Positions 18,076 to 26,380 of a stretch of 38,240 nucleotides of DNA are shown here, piece by piece; the stretch's first letter is position 1; the number at the start of each line of letters is the position of its first letter. The stretch is from Alphaproteobacteria bacterium (GTDB lineage Bacteria; Pseudomonadota; Alphaproteobacteria; Acetobacterales; Acetobacteraceae). Position numbers and translations under genes: made by a program. The stretch is from NCBI GenBank assembly GCA_020850755.1, contig JADZEB010000057.1, positions 1 to 38,240 on the forward strand, read 5' to 3'. The notes beneath the pieces are model-generated. The model was not told where the DNA came from, did not search any database, and saw nothing but the letters and a program-made list of their open reading frames with translations.

Positions 18076-19371
18076 CTAGCGGCCGGCGGAAAGCAGGCCG
18101 CGCAGCCGCTCGGGTTCGAGCGGCAGGTCGCGGCGCACCTGGCCCACCCCGCCCAGGGTCGGCATGGCCTGGCCGTCGAGCTGGATCTCCAGCCCGCCGG
18201 CATTGCCGGTGGTCAGCACCATGCCCGGGCGGGCCGGGACGCGGTAGGTCTCGCCAGCGCGCAGGACGCGGTTGAAGACGTTCGATCCCGTTCCGTCGCG
18301 GAGGCTGACCCAGGAATCCGCCCGTGCGTGCAGCACGAACCGGCTGTCGCCGGCGCCGGGGCTGGCGGCGGGCGCCGTGATCGGGGCTGCGGCGATGATG
18401 GTCGTCGAAGCCTCGGGGTCGCGGCCGGCGCCGAGGCGCGGGGGCAGCGGCAATGCCGGGCCGGCGGACCCCGGGTCTGCCGCCGCGGCCCGATCCGCTT
18501 GCGGCGGCTCGGCCACGCTGGGCGTGGGCGTCCAGGGGGCGGCGCCGGGGCCGACGAAGCCGGGCAGCGGCCGGCCGTTGAACGTCCCGGTCTGCGCGCC
18601 CGGAAGAGCGCCGGCGGCCGCGGGGCTCGGCGGCGGCAGCGCGGCGGCAGCCGCGGGCGGGCGGACTGTGGGCACCGTGGCGGGATCGAAGCTGAACGGG
18701 GCTTGGATCGCCACCCCGCCGCCCGCCACGACCGGACCGGTTCCGGGCGCCGCCTGGGCCAGTCCCGCGGCGGGGGCGGCGGGCGCACCGGGCTGGGTGG
18801 CGCCGGCCGCGACCAGGGCCGGCGCGCCGGGCGCGGGCGCCGCGGCAGGGCGCGGCGCGGTCGGGGCACCGGGCACCAGCGGCGCAGGTGCCACCGCCAG
18901 CCGTTCCGGCACCGGGGGAACAATCGCCTGCGGGCGGTCGGCGCCGCCGGAATACCAGTACCAGCCGCCATAGGCGCCGGCGGCGAGCACGATGCCTACC
19001 ACCATCATCGCCCCGGCCGGGATGCCGCGCTCGGGCACCGGCTCGGGCGGGCGGAAGGTGGGGCGACGGTTGATGCCGGAGACATCGTTGCGAAACCGGC
19101 GCACCACCTCGTCCGGGTCGAGGCCGAGGAAGGTGGCGTAGCTGCGCAGGAAGCCAAGCAGATAGGCCGGCGCGGGCACACCCTCGACCCGGCGTTCCTC
19201 GATCGCGGCGATGAAGTCGCGGCGGATGCGCAGATGGGTCGCCACGTCGTCGACCGAGAGGCCGAAGCCGAGCCGGGTCTCGCGCAACAGCGCGCCGACA
19301 TGCGACTCCCTCCCGGCCGCGCGATCGGCGGTGGTCTCGTCGTCTTGCGTGTCGCTTTCGCGATGCAGCAC
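18076..19371 (-). CDS. rodZ: RodZ-like protein: cytoplasmic helix-turn-helix, membrane helix, DUF4115
   Basis: RodZ is an inner-membrane protein that links MreB to the elongasome and shapes rod cells. Counting from the proposed GTG, the protein is 431 residues: a HTH_25 domain at about 24-92 (LRETRLGFGLSVDDVATHLRI), a basic juxtamembrane stretch, one membrane helix at about 119-140 (MMVVGIVLAAGAYGGWYWY), a periplasmic linker of about 190 residues rich in Ala and Pro, and a C-terminal DUF4115 domain (ADSWVSLRDGTG ... LPLEPERL). The frame is open to 19599, but GTG 19371 with GGAAG eight bases upstream starts close to the HTH domain, so it was preferred; this choice is uncertain. It lies upstream of ispG. 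Confidence 0.82.
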   Translation of the reverse strand: MLHRESDTQDDETTADRAAGRESHVGALLRETRLGFGLSVDDVATHLRIRRDFIAAIEERRVEGVPAPAYLLGFLRSYATFLGLDPDEVVRRFRNDVSGINRRPTFRPPEPVPERGIPAGAMMVVGIVLAAGAYGGWYWYSGGADRPQAIVPPVPERLAVAPAPLVPGAPTAPRPAAAPAPGAPALVAAGATQPGAPAAPAAGLAQAAPGTGPVVAGGGVAIQAPFSFDPATVPTVRPPAAAAALPPPSPAAAGALPGAQTGTFNGRPLPGFVGPGAAPWTPTPSVAEPPQADRAAAADPGSAGPALPLPPRLGAGRDPEASTTIIAAAPITAPAASPGAGDSRFVLHARADSWVSLRDGTGSNVFNRVLRAGETYRVPARPGMVLTTGNAGGLEIQLDGQAMPTLGGVGQVRRDLPLEPERLRGLLSAGR

Positions 19372-19601
19372 GGGGCCAGCTTCCGGACTGCGTGGACGGG
19401 ACAGAGAAGGCGGTGTGGGACTTGCTTCTGCCCGTCCCCACCCGGCGGGCGATCGCACCACCTGCGGCACGCACGATCCCCTATCGTCTAACCTGATCGG
19501 GCGACCAATTCCAGCCATTTTCGCACGCCCGGGCATGCCGGGCGCGGCCGTTGCGGGCGGTGGAACGGTTCCTGCGACGGTGCGCGAGATTCTCGACACA
19601 A

Positions 19602-19617
19602 ACGGTTAGCAAACCGT
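19602..19617. promoter_or_regulatory. short inverted repeat between ptsP and rodZ
   Basis: ACGGTT (19602-19607) and AACCGT (19612-19617) are perfect inverted 6-mers around AGCA. The site is AT-richer than its surroundings, lies 38 bases past the ptsP stop and about 230 bases before the likely rodZ start. It could be an operator for rodZ or part of a weak terminator. The evidence is symmetry alone. Confidence 0.3.
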
Positions 19618-19654
19618 GAGCGCGCAACGCGAATGCGATACCGCGCGCGCCGGA

Positions 19655-21949
19655 TCAGACGCGAATGCCATGGTCGCGCGCATAGGCGCGAATGCGTCCG
19701 CGCAGCGAGGCGCCGCCCGAGTCGGACAGACGCGCGCTGCGCAGGAAATCGGCGAAGGGCGCAAGGTCGAGCGTCATCAACATCGCCTTGACCGGGAAAA
19801 TCCCCGTTGGCGGCATCGAGATGGCGCGGAACCCGATCCCCAGCAGGGCGAGCGCCTCGAGCGGACGCGCGCCGGCCTCGCCGCAGAGCGAGAGCGGCAC
19901 GCCGGCGGCATTGCAGGCGGAGACCAGTTCGGCGAGCAGGTTCAGCATGGGAGCGGAGAGGAAGTCGTAGCGCTCGGCCAGCGCGACATTGCCGCGATCG
20001 GCGGCGAAGATGAACTGCGTCAGGTCGTTCGAGCCGACCGACAGGAAATCCACCGATTTCAGCAGCGCCGGCAGTTGCCAGAGCAGCGAGGGCACCTCCA
20101 GCATCGCGCCCACCAGCACCCGCTCGGGCGCGCGGCCCTCGCGCTCGGCCTGGGCGCGCTCGCGGTCGAGCTGGGCGCGCGCCTCGCGCAGTTCGGCCAC
20201 GGTGGCGACCATCGGGAACATCACCCGGAGCGTGCGCCCGGCGGTGGCGTGCAGGAGCGCGCGCAGCTGGCGGCGCAAGACCGCGGGGCGATCGAGCCCG
20301 ATACGCAGCGAGCGCCAGCCGAGCGCCGGATTCTCCTCGCTGTCGGCCGAGATGCCGGGCAGGAGCTTGTCGCCGCCGACATCGAGGGTGCGGAACAGCA
20401 CCGGCTTCTCGCCGCAGGCATCGGCGACGCGGCGATAGATCGCGGTCTCGGTCTCCATGTCCGGGAAGCCGCCGCGGGCCATGAAGCCGATCTCGGTGCG
20501 GAACAGCCCGATGCCGTCGGCGCCCGTGATGCGCAGCTGCTCGAGATCGAGCAGGAGGCCGGCATTGAGCAGGAGCGTCACCGGCACGCCGTCGCGGGTG
20601 CGTGCGGGAAGGTCGCGCAGATCCGCCCAGGCGGCGCGTTCGGCGCGGCGGTGTTCGGCGGCGCGCTCGTAGATCTGGCGCACCTCGTCCTCGGGGTGCA
20701 GCAGGAGCCGGCCCTCGTCGGCATCGAGGATCGCGGAATCGCCCGGTGCGAGCGATTGCAGGAGGTCGCGACAGCCGCCCACCACCGGCACATCGAGTGC
20801 GCGCGCCACGATCACCGCATGGGTGAAGGGCGAGCCTTCCTCCAGCACCAGCCCGGCCAGGCCGCGCGCGTGATACTCGATCAGCTCGGCCGGGCCGATG
20901 CGGCGCGCGGCCAGGATGAAGCGCGGCGGCAGCACCTCGGGGCCGGCGCGGCCGGCGAGTTGCAGCAGCAGGCGGTTGGCGAGGTCCTCGAGGTCGGCCA
21001 GCCGCTCGCGGATATAGGCGTCGGTGATCTGGCGCATGCGGGCGCGGGTTTCGGCCCGCACGCGCTCCACCGCGGCTTCGGCGATCAGGCCGCCCCGGAT
21101 CGCCTCGGCGATGCGCCCGATCCAGCCCTGGTCGGCCGCGATCAGGCGGAAGGTCTCCAGCACCTCGCGGCTTTCGCCGCCGACCTTGGCCAGCCCCTGG
21201 TCGGCGAGCATGGCATCAAGTGCGCGATGCATGCCGGCGACCGCGGTCTCCAGGCGATCCAGCTCGGCCTGCGGATCGTCGGCCACCAGGTCGCGCGGTG
21301 CCTCGGTCACGCCATGGGCAATGATCGGCGCGATCGCGAGCCCGCCATGCAGCGCGGCGCCCTCGAACTTGCGCGGCATGGCGGCCGATGCCTCGACCGT
21401 GCCGATCTCCTCGGGCGGCAGGAGGCCGCCGGCGGCGACCAGCTCGGCCAGCACCATGGCCACGGTCTCGAGGGTCTCGACCTCGTCATCGGAGTATTGG
21501 CGGCGGGCGCGGTTCTGCACCGCCAGCACGCCCACCACGCGGCCCGAACGCAGCACCGGCACGCCGAGCATGGAGGCGAAGGCCTCCTCGCCGGTCTCGG
21601 GGCGGTAGGCGAAGGCCGGATGCGCGGCGGCGTCGGCGAGGTTGAGGGCGGAAGCCTGCGCGGCGACCATGCCGACGATGCCCTCGCCCACGCGCAGGCG
21701 CGTGTTGCGCACCGCCTCGCGGCGCAGCCCCTCGGTCGCGAACAGCTCGAGGATCTCGCCCGGACGCAGCACATAGAGCGAGCACACCTCGGCCACCAGG
21801 TCGGCGGCGATGATTTGCACGATGCGGTCGAGCTTGTCCTGAGCGCTGCCGGGGCCGGCCATCACCTGGCGCAGCCGGGCGAGCACGCGGCGCGGATGGA
21901 TCGCACCGCCCGGGGCGGATGCTTGCGACGGATTTCCCCGGTCGGGCAT
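19655..21949 (-). CDS. ptsP: PTS-Ntr enzyme I (phosphoenolpyruvate-protein phosphotransferase with GAF domain)
   Basis: PtsP starts the nitrogen-related phosphotransferase chain by taking phosphate from phosphoenolpyruvate and passing it to NPr. The 764-residue protein has an N-terminal GAF sensor (about 30-172), which in this family binds amino-acid signals such as glutamine, then the enzyme I body. The phosphorylated histidine is His377 in EEGSPFTHAVIVARALDVPVVGG. The PEP-binding barrel has FRTEIGFM, LDVGGDK and VGSNDLTQF, and the catalytic Cys689 sits in LCGEAG. ATG 21949 lies 10 bases past the upstream gene's stop and fits the family length; the frame itself opens at 22033. lysC-ptsP is a common alphaproteobacterial pairing, here split by one gene. 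Confidence 0.95.
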   Translation of the reverse strand: MPDRGNPSQASAPGGAIHPRRVLARLRQVMAGPGSAQDKLDRIVQIIAADLVAEVCSLYVLRPGEILELFATEGLRREAVRNTRLRVGEGIVGMVAAQASALNLADAAAHPAFAYRPETGEEAFASMLGVPVLRSGRVVGVLAVQNRARRQYSDDEVETLETVAMVLAELVAAGGLLPPEEIGTVEASAAMPRKFEGAALHGGLAIAPIIAHGVTEAPRDLVADDPQAELDRLETAVAGMHRALDAMLADQGLAKVGGESREVLETFRLIAADQGWIGRIAEAIRGGLIAEAAVERVRAETRARMRQITDAYIRERLADLEDLANRLLLQLAGRAGPEVLPPRFILAARRIGPAELIEYHARGLAGLVLEEGSPFTHAVIVARALDVPVVGGCRDLLQSLAPGDSAILDADEGRLLLHPEDEVRQIYERAAEHRRAERAAWADLRDLPARTRDGVPVTLLLNAGLLLDLEQLRITGADGIGLFRTEIGFMARGGFPDMETETAIYRRVADACGEKPVLFRTLDVGGDKLLPGISADSEENPALGWRSLRIGLDRPAVLRRQLRALLHATAGRTLRVMFPMVATVAELREARAQLDRERAQAEREGRAPERVLVGAMLEVPSLLWQLPALLKSVDFLSVGSNDLTQFIFAADRGNVALAERYDFLSAPMLNLLAELVSACNAAGVPLSLCGEAGARPLEALALLGIGFRAISMPPTGIFPVKAMLMTLDLAPFADFLRSARLSDSGGASLRGRIRAYARDHGIRV

Positions 21950-21959
21950 CCCGGGCGCG

Positions 21960-23030
21960 TCAGCCTGCCGCTGCGGCGGCGGGGCGTGCGGGCAGCGGGG
22001 CGGCGTTGCGCGCGGCGCGCGCGATGATCGCATCGATCGCCTGCTCGATCATCTCGGCGATCACGGCGGCGGTGGGCTGCTCGCGCGTGACCATGCCCAC
22101 GCTCTGCCCGGCCATCAGCGAGCCGTTCTCGACATCGCCCTCGATCACGGCGCGGCGCAGCGCTCCGGCCCAGAAATGCTCGATCTCGAGCTGGGCGGCG
22201 TCCTTCGCCACCTCGCCCGCGACAAAGCGCGCCAGCACCTTGGCCTGGTGCTCGATGAAGCGCTTGGTGCCCGCGTTCTCGATCGCGCGCACGGGAATGA
22301 CGGGAAAGCGCTCGTCGATCTGCACCGTCGGCACCGCGTCGCGCGCGGCGGCGCGGATGAAGGCCTGCTTGAAGCGCGGATGGGCGACGCTTTCGGTGGT
22401 GCAGACGAAGCGGGTGCCGAGCTGCACGCCGGCGGCACCCATTTCCAGGTAGGCCAGGAGCGCCTCGCCGCGCCCGATGCCGCCGGCGACGAACACCGGC
22501 ACCTCGGTGATATGAGGCAATATTTCCTGGGCGAGCACGGAGAGCGAGACCGGGCCGATATGCCCGCCCGCCTCGCTGCCCTCGATCACCAGAGCATCGA
22601 CGCCCGAGCGGATCAGCTTCTTCGCCAGCACGAGCGCGGGCGCGAAGCATACCACCCGCGCGCGCCCCTCCTTGATGCGCCGGATCGCCGCCTGCGGCGG
22701 CAGGCCGCCGGCCAGCACCACATGCCCGACCCGGTGGGCGAGGCAGACGCCGATCAGCTCGTCCAGCGCCGGGTGCATGGTGATCAGGTTGACGCCGAAC
22801 GGCCGGACGGTGAGCGCCTTGGTGGCGGCGATCTCGGCATCGAGGAGGGCGGGCGACATCGAGCCGCAGGCGATCACGCCGAAGCCGCCGGCATTGGAGA
22901 TGGCGGCGACCAGATGCCGCTCCGACACCCAGCTCATCGCCCCGCCCATGATCGCGACCTCGGTGCCGAGGAAGGCCGTGCCGCGCTGCCACAGCGCATC
23001 GAGCCTCGCGCGCGCCTCGATCCTGTCCAT
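21960..23030 (-). CDS. nitronate monooxygenase / 2-nitropropane dioxygenase-like flavoprotein
   Basis: This is an FMN-dependent TIM-barrel protein of the NMO family, which oxidises alkyl nitronates; the true substrate here is unknown. The 356-residue protein has the FMN-binding pattern MGGAMSWVSERHLVAAISNAGGFGVIA at the N-terminus, the family's active-site His157 in GSEAGGHIGP, and the phosphate-binding FVAGGIGRGEALLAYLEMGAAGVQLGTRFVCT. The order of motifs fits NMO class enzymes, and an FabK-type enoyl reductase is a less likely relative. The ATG at 23030 has AGGAGG 13 bases upstream. It lies between lysC and ptsP on the same strand and runs almost directly into ptsP, so it is probably in their operon. 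Confidence 0.87.
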   Translation of the reverse strand: MDRIEARARLDALWQRGTAFLGTEVAIMGGAMSWVSERHLVAAISNAGGFGVIACGSMSPALLDAEIAATKALTVRPFGVNLITMHPALDELIGVCLAHRVGHVVLAGGLPPQAAIRRIKEGRARVVCFAPALVLAKKLIRSGVDALVIEGSEAGGHIGPVSLSVLAQEILPHITEVPVFVAGGIGRGEALLAYLEMGAAGVQLGTRFVCTTESVAHPRFKQAFIRAAARDAVPTVQIDERFPVIPVRAIENAGTKRFIEHQAKVLARFVAGEVAKDAAQLEIEHFWAGALRRAVIEGDVENGSLMAGQSVGMVTREQPTAAVIAEMIEQAIDAIIARAARNAAPLPARPAAAAAG

Positions 23031-23097
23031 GGCGGTTCCCGTCCCTCCTTGACCGCGCGCGCCCATGCCGGCCGGCCCTGTTGCGGGGCGCGCTGCC

Positions 23098-24315
23098 TCA
23101 GGCCGCGTCGAGCTCGTAGGCGGAATGCAGCGCCCGCACCGCAAGCTCGGTATAGGCCTCGTCCACCAGCACCGAGACCTTGATCTCGGAGGTGGTGATG
23201 ACCTGGATGTTGATGCCCTTCTCGGCCAGCGCCTTGAACATGCGGCTGGCGACGCCGGCATGGCTGCGCATGCCGACCCCGATCACCGAGATCTTGGCGA
23301 CATTGTCGGCCGATTGCAGTTCGGCATAGCCGATCGTCTTCTGCGCCGCCTCGATCGAGGCCAGCGCGCGCTTCAGGTCGGCCTTGCCCACGGTGAAGGT
23401 GAGGCCCGTGGTGCCGTCGGCCGACACGTCCTGCACGATCATGTCGACATGGATCGACTTCTCGGCCAGCGGGCCGAAGATCGCCGCGGCGATGCCCGGC
23501 CGGTCGGGCACGCGGCGAATGGTCACCTTCGCTTCGTCGCGCGAATAGGCGATGCCGGCAACGATGGCTTTTTCCACGATCTCGTCCTCATCGACGATCA
23601 GGGTGCCGGGCTTGTCCTCGAAGCTGGACAGGACCTGCACCCGCACCCGCTCCTTCATCGCCAGCTCGACCGAGCGCGTCTGGAGCACCTTGGCCCCGAG
23701 CGAGGCCATCTCAAGCATTTCCTCGTAGCTGATCTTATCGAGCTTGCGCGCCTTGGCAACGATGCGCGGATCGGTGGTGTAGACCCCGTCCACGTCGGTA
23801 TAGATGTCGCAGCGATCGGCCTTGAGCGCGGCGGCCAGCGCCACCGCCGAGGTGTCCGAGCCGCCGCGGCCGAGGGTGGTCACGCGATTGTCGGGGCCGA
23901 GGCCCTGGAAGCCGGCCACCACCGGCACCTGGCCCGCCTGCATGCGGCGGATGAGTTCCGCGCCCTCGATCGCCTCGATGCGGGCCTTGCCGTGGGCATT
24001 GTCGGTGCGGATCGGCACCTGCCAGCCCTGCCAGGAGCGCGCCTCCACCCCGATCGCCTGCAGCGCGATCGCCAGCAGCCCGATCGTCACCTGCTCGCCG
24101 GTGGCCACGACCGTGTCATACTCGCGCGCATCGTGCAGGGGCGAAAGCCCGTTACACCAGGCGACAAGCTGGTTGGTCACGCCCGACATGGCCGAGACCA
24201 CCACGGCAACCTCGTTGCCGGCATCGACCTCGCGCTTGACGCGGGAGGCGACGTTGCGGATGCGATCGAGATCGGCGACGGAGGTGCCGCCGAACTTCAT
24301 GACGATACGGGCCAT
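23098..24315 (-). CDS. lysC: aspartate kinase
   Basis: Aspartokinase phosphorylates aspartate at the head of lysine, threonine, methionine and diaminopimelate synthesis. The 405-residue product is the monofunctional type: a kinase domain starting MARIVMKFGGTSV with GRGGSDTSAVALAAAL for nucleotide and substrate binding, then two ACT domains (about 265-400) that usually bind lysine and threonine for feedback control. The start at 24315 gives the invariant N-terminus; an in-frame extension to 24417 crosses the ubiG promoter region. It diverges from ubiG across 116 bases and leads toward the NMO gene and ptsP. Confidence 0.96.
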   Translation of the reverse strand: MARIVMKFGGTSVADLDRIRNVASRVKREVDAGNEVAVVVSAMSGVTNQLVAWCNGLSPLHDAREYDTVVATGEQVTIGLLAIALQAIGVEARSWQGWQVPIRTDNAHGKARIEAIEGAELIRRMQAGQVPVVAGFQGLGPDNRVTTLGRGGSDTSAVALAAALKADRCDIYTDVDGVYTTDPRIVAKARKLDKISYEEMLEMASLGAKVLQTRSVELAMKERVRVQVLSSFEDKPGTLIVDEDEIVEKAIVAGIAYSRDEAKVTIRRVPDRPGIAAAIFGPLAEKSIHVDMIVQDVSADGTTGLTFTVGKADLKRALASIEAAQKTIGYAELQSADNVAKISVIGVGMRSHAGVASRMFKALAEKGINIQVITTSEIKVSVLVDEAYTELAVRALHSAYELDAA

Positions 24316-24366
24316 GGGGCGCCTTGGCGTGCTGCGCGTGCGATGATGCGCCGCACGGCAGCCGGG

Positions 24367-24396
24367 TTGAGGCGCGGGCGGCGCGACACACATAAT
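24367..24396 (+). promoter_or_regulatory. candidate promoter of ubiG, overlapping a reverse -10 for lysC
   Basis: TTGAGG (24367-24372) and CATAAT (24391-24396) are separated by 18 bases, 36 bases before the ubiG ATG. The reverse strand of the same AT-rich patch reads TATTAT (24398-24393), a possible -10 for the divergent lysC gene, though its -35 is unclear. If real, the two promoters compete for the same bases. Confidence 0.5.
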
Positions 24397-24431
24397 AGGC
24401 AGCGAAAACATTGGCAACAGGCTGTCACGTC

Positions 24432-25196
24432 ATGGCATCGATCAACCCGGCCGATCATCCCGGCGCCACCGCCGACCGCGAGGAGGTGGCGCGCTTCGCG
24501 AGGCTGGCCGAGCGCTGGTGGGACCCGGACGGGCCGATGCGGCCCTTGCACCGGATGAACCCGCTGCGCATCGGCTGGATCCGCGACCATGTCGCCCGCC
24601 GCCACGGCCTGGACGTGGCGCGTCCCAAGCCGCTCGCCGGGCTTTCGGTGCTCGATATCGGCTGCGGCGCGGGGCTGGCCTCCGAGCCGCTGGCCCGGCT
24701 TGGCGCCGGCGTGACCGGCATCGATGCGGCCGGGGAGGCGATCGAGGCCGCGCGCGCCCAGGCCGCCGAGGCTGGGGTGGGCGTGACCTACCGCACCGCC
24801 GCGCCGGAAACGCTCGCCGCCGAGGGGGCGAGCTTCGATGTCGTGCTCGCACTCGAGGTGGTGGAGCATGTCGCCGACCGTCCGGCCTTCCTGGCGGCCG
24901 TGGCGGCGCTGGTGCGGCCGGGGGGCCTGGCCTTCCTGTCCACGCTCAACCGCACGCCGCGCTCGCTCCTGCTGGCCAAGGTTGGGGCCGAGTATGTGCT
25001 GCGCTGGCTGCCGCCCGGCACGCATGACTGGCGGCGCTTCGTCCGCCCGTCGGAACTGGGGGCCGAGCTACGCGCGGCGGGGCTGACGGTGCGCGACATT
25101 GCCGGGATGGCGATGGACCCGCTTTCGGGCCGCTGGCGCACCAGCCGGGACGTGAGCGTGAACTACATCGTCATGGCGGACAGGGTGGGGGGCTGA
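24432..25196 (+). CDS. ubiG: ubiquinone biosynthesis O-methyltransferase
   Basis: UbiG carries out the two O-methylations of ubiquinone synthesis, at the 3-demethylubiquinone and polyprenyl-dihydroxybenzene stages. The 254-residue protein opens with the family N-terminus (EEVARFARLAERWWDPDGPMRPLHRMNPLRIGWI), has the SAM-binding loop VLDIGCGAG (73-81), an acidic GID after the second strand, and FDVVLALEVVEHV as the post-I motif. The C-terminus contains GTHDWRRFVRPSEL, also typical of UbiG. ATG 24432 follows the promoter candidate. It converges on DUF1178; the 136-base gap between them shows no clear terminator. Confidence 0.96.
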   Translation: MASINPADHPGATADREEVARFARLAERWWDPDGPMRPLHRMNPLRIGWIRDHVARRHGLDVARPKPLAGLSVLDIGCGAGLASEPLARLGAGVTGIDAAGEAIEAARAQAAEAGVGVTYRTAAPETLAAEGASFDVVLALEVVEHVADRPAFLAAVAALVRPGGLAFLSTLNRTPRSLLLAKVGAEYVLRWLPPGTHDWRRFVRPSELGAELRAAGLTVRDIAGMAMDPLSGRWRTSRDVSVNYIVMADRVGG

Positions 25197-25332
25197 CGGG
25201 TCGCCCGTCGCCGGGCCGGCGATCCGGGAACCGCCCGACTCGGGGCGGCGGGGCGTTGCGGGCTAGACTTGGCCCCATAGACACACCGCGTCGCGCCGCA
25301 CATGCCCAGGGCGATGCGGTATCGGGACCTCC

Positions 25333-25854
25333 CTACGCATCCGCCCTTGGCAGCCAGGGGATCGAGTCGACCTCGATCCCTTCCTCCTTCAGCGCCTCGG
25401 CCTCGGCCTTGCTCGCCTCGCCATAGATGCCGCGCGCCGGACCCTGGCCCTTGTGGATGCGCCGCGCCTCCTCGGGGAAGCGGCTGCCGACATAGTCGCA
25501 GTTCTTCTCCACCTCCTCGCGCAGCCGCATCAGCACCGCCCGCACCTGGTCCGGCAGCGGGCCGGCGGCGGCGGCAGCGGGCGCGGCGGCGGCGGGAGCA
25601 GGGGTAGCGGGCGCCTCGGCCCCGGCGGGGGCGGCGGGCGGGGCCTCCTTGCGGCGGCGGGGCGGCTTCTGCGGGTTCACCGCCTCCTTCTTCGAGGCCA
25701 CCGCCGGCGCCATCAGCGCGCGGCCGACCTTGGTATCGCCGCAGGCCGGGCAGGCAAGCGCGCCGCGTCTGGCCAGGCGCTCGAAGGTGGCGCTGTCCTT
25801 GAACCAGCCCTCATGCTGGTGGTCCTGGCTGCAACGAAGGGTATAGAGGATCAT
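25333..25854 (-). CDS. DUF1178 family protein
   Basis: The function of this family is unknown. The 173-residue protein starts MILYTLRCSQDHQHEGWFKDS and has three cysteines in a probable metal-binding arrangement (Cys8, then CPACG with Cys35 and Cys38), followed by a basic/Ala-Pro linker (about 50-100) and a C-terminal helical region reading EEVEKNCDYVGSRFPEEARRIH. That last segment is the family signature. It lies downstream of grxC and comF, its usual company in alphaproteobacteria; the carbon-nitrogen hydrolase often found between grxC and DUF1178 is absent here. No strong ribosome binding site is seen before the ATG. Confidence 0.88.
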   Translation of the reverse strand: MILYTLRCSQDHQHEGWFKDSATFERLARRGALACPACGDTKVGRALMAPAVASKKEAVNPQKPPRRRKEAPPAAPAGAEAPATPAPAAAAPAAAAAGPLPDQVRAVLMRLREEVEKNCDYVGSRFPEEARRIHKGQGPARGIYGEASKAEAEALKEEGIEVDSIPWLPRADA

Positions 25855-25935
25855 GGCCTGCGTGCTGCGATGCGGTGGCGGCGGCCGGGGCTGCCGGCCT
25901 TCCGTTACCTCTCTAACAAAGGCGCCCGGGCGCTC

Positions 25936-25962
25936 CTTGGCAAGGGGGGCTTGGCAAGGGGG
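25936..25962 (+). repeat. 14-bp tandem duplication
   Basis: CTTGGCAAGGGGGG at 25936-25949 is followed at once by CTTGGCAAGGGGG at 25950-25962. It lies between the DUF1178 start and the grxC stop and is probably a replication-slippage product. Confidence 0.6.
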
Positions 25963-25976
25963 CGCGGCGCCCGCCC

Positions 25977-26282
25977 TCAGGCGTAGCGCAGCAGCGGATC
26001 GAGCCCGCCCTTCGCCTCCAGCGCGTGCAGGTCGTCGCTGCCGCCGATATGGCGTCCGTCGATGAAGATCTGCGGCACCGTGCTGCGCCCGCCGGCGCGC
26101 TTGATCATCTCGGCCTTGCGCGGCCCGCCCAGCTCGACATCGATCTCCTCGAACGCCACGCCCTTGCGGGCCAGCAGCGCCTTGGCGCGTGCGCAATAGC
26201 CGCACCAGGGGGTGGTGTAGATCTCGACCCTGGCGGCGGGGGTTCGGGCGGCGGCGGTCGAGGACGCTGCGGTGGCGGACAT
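25977..26282 (-). CDS. grxC: glutaredoxin 3 (GrxC-like)
   Basis: This is a small thiol oxidoreductase that reduces disulfides and glutathione mixed disulfides using glutathione. The 101-residue protein has the active site CGYC (residues 27-30; the commoner form is CPYC) in IYTTPWCGYCARAK, the cis-proline glutathione-binding STVPQIFIDGRHIGG, and the SDDLHALEAKGGLDPLL C-terminus. ATG 26282 has GGAG eight bases upstream and was preferred to the ATG at 26318, which would add 12 residues. Residues 1-18 are a short Ala/Ser extension. It lies between comF and DUF1178 on the same strand. Confidence 0.92.
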   Translation of the reverse strand: MSATAASSTAAARTPAARVEIYTTPWCGYCARAKALLARKGVAFEEIDVELGGPRKAEMIKRAGGRSTVPQIFIDGRHIGGSDDLHALEAKGGLDPLLRYA

Positions 26283-26380
26283 CTCTGCAACTCCAATGGT
26301 AGCGAATGCGTCCGCCATGTATGGGGTGCCGGTGCGTCAAGCGCAAGGTTCCGCGGCCGCTCCCGCCGTTCCTCCCGCCC

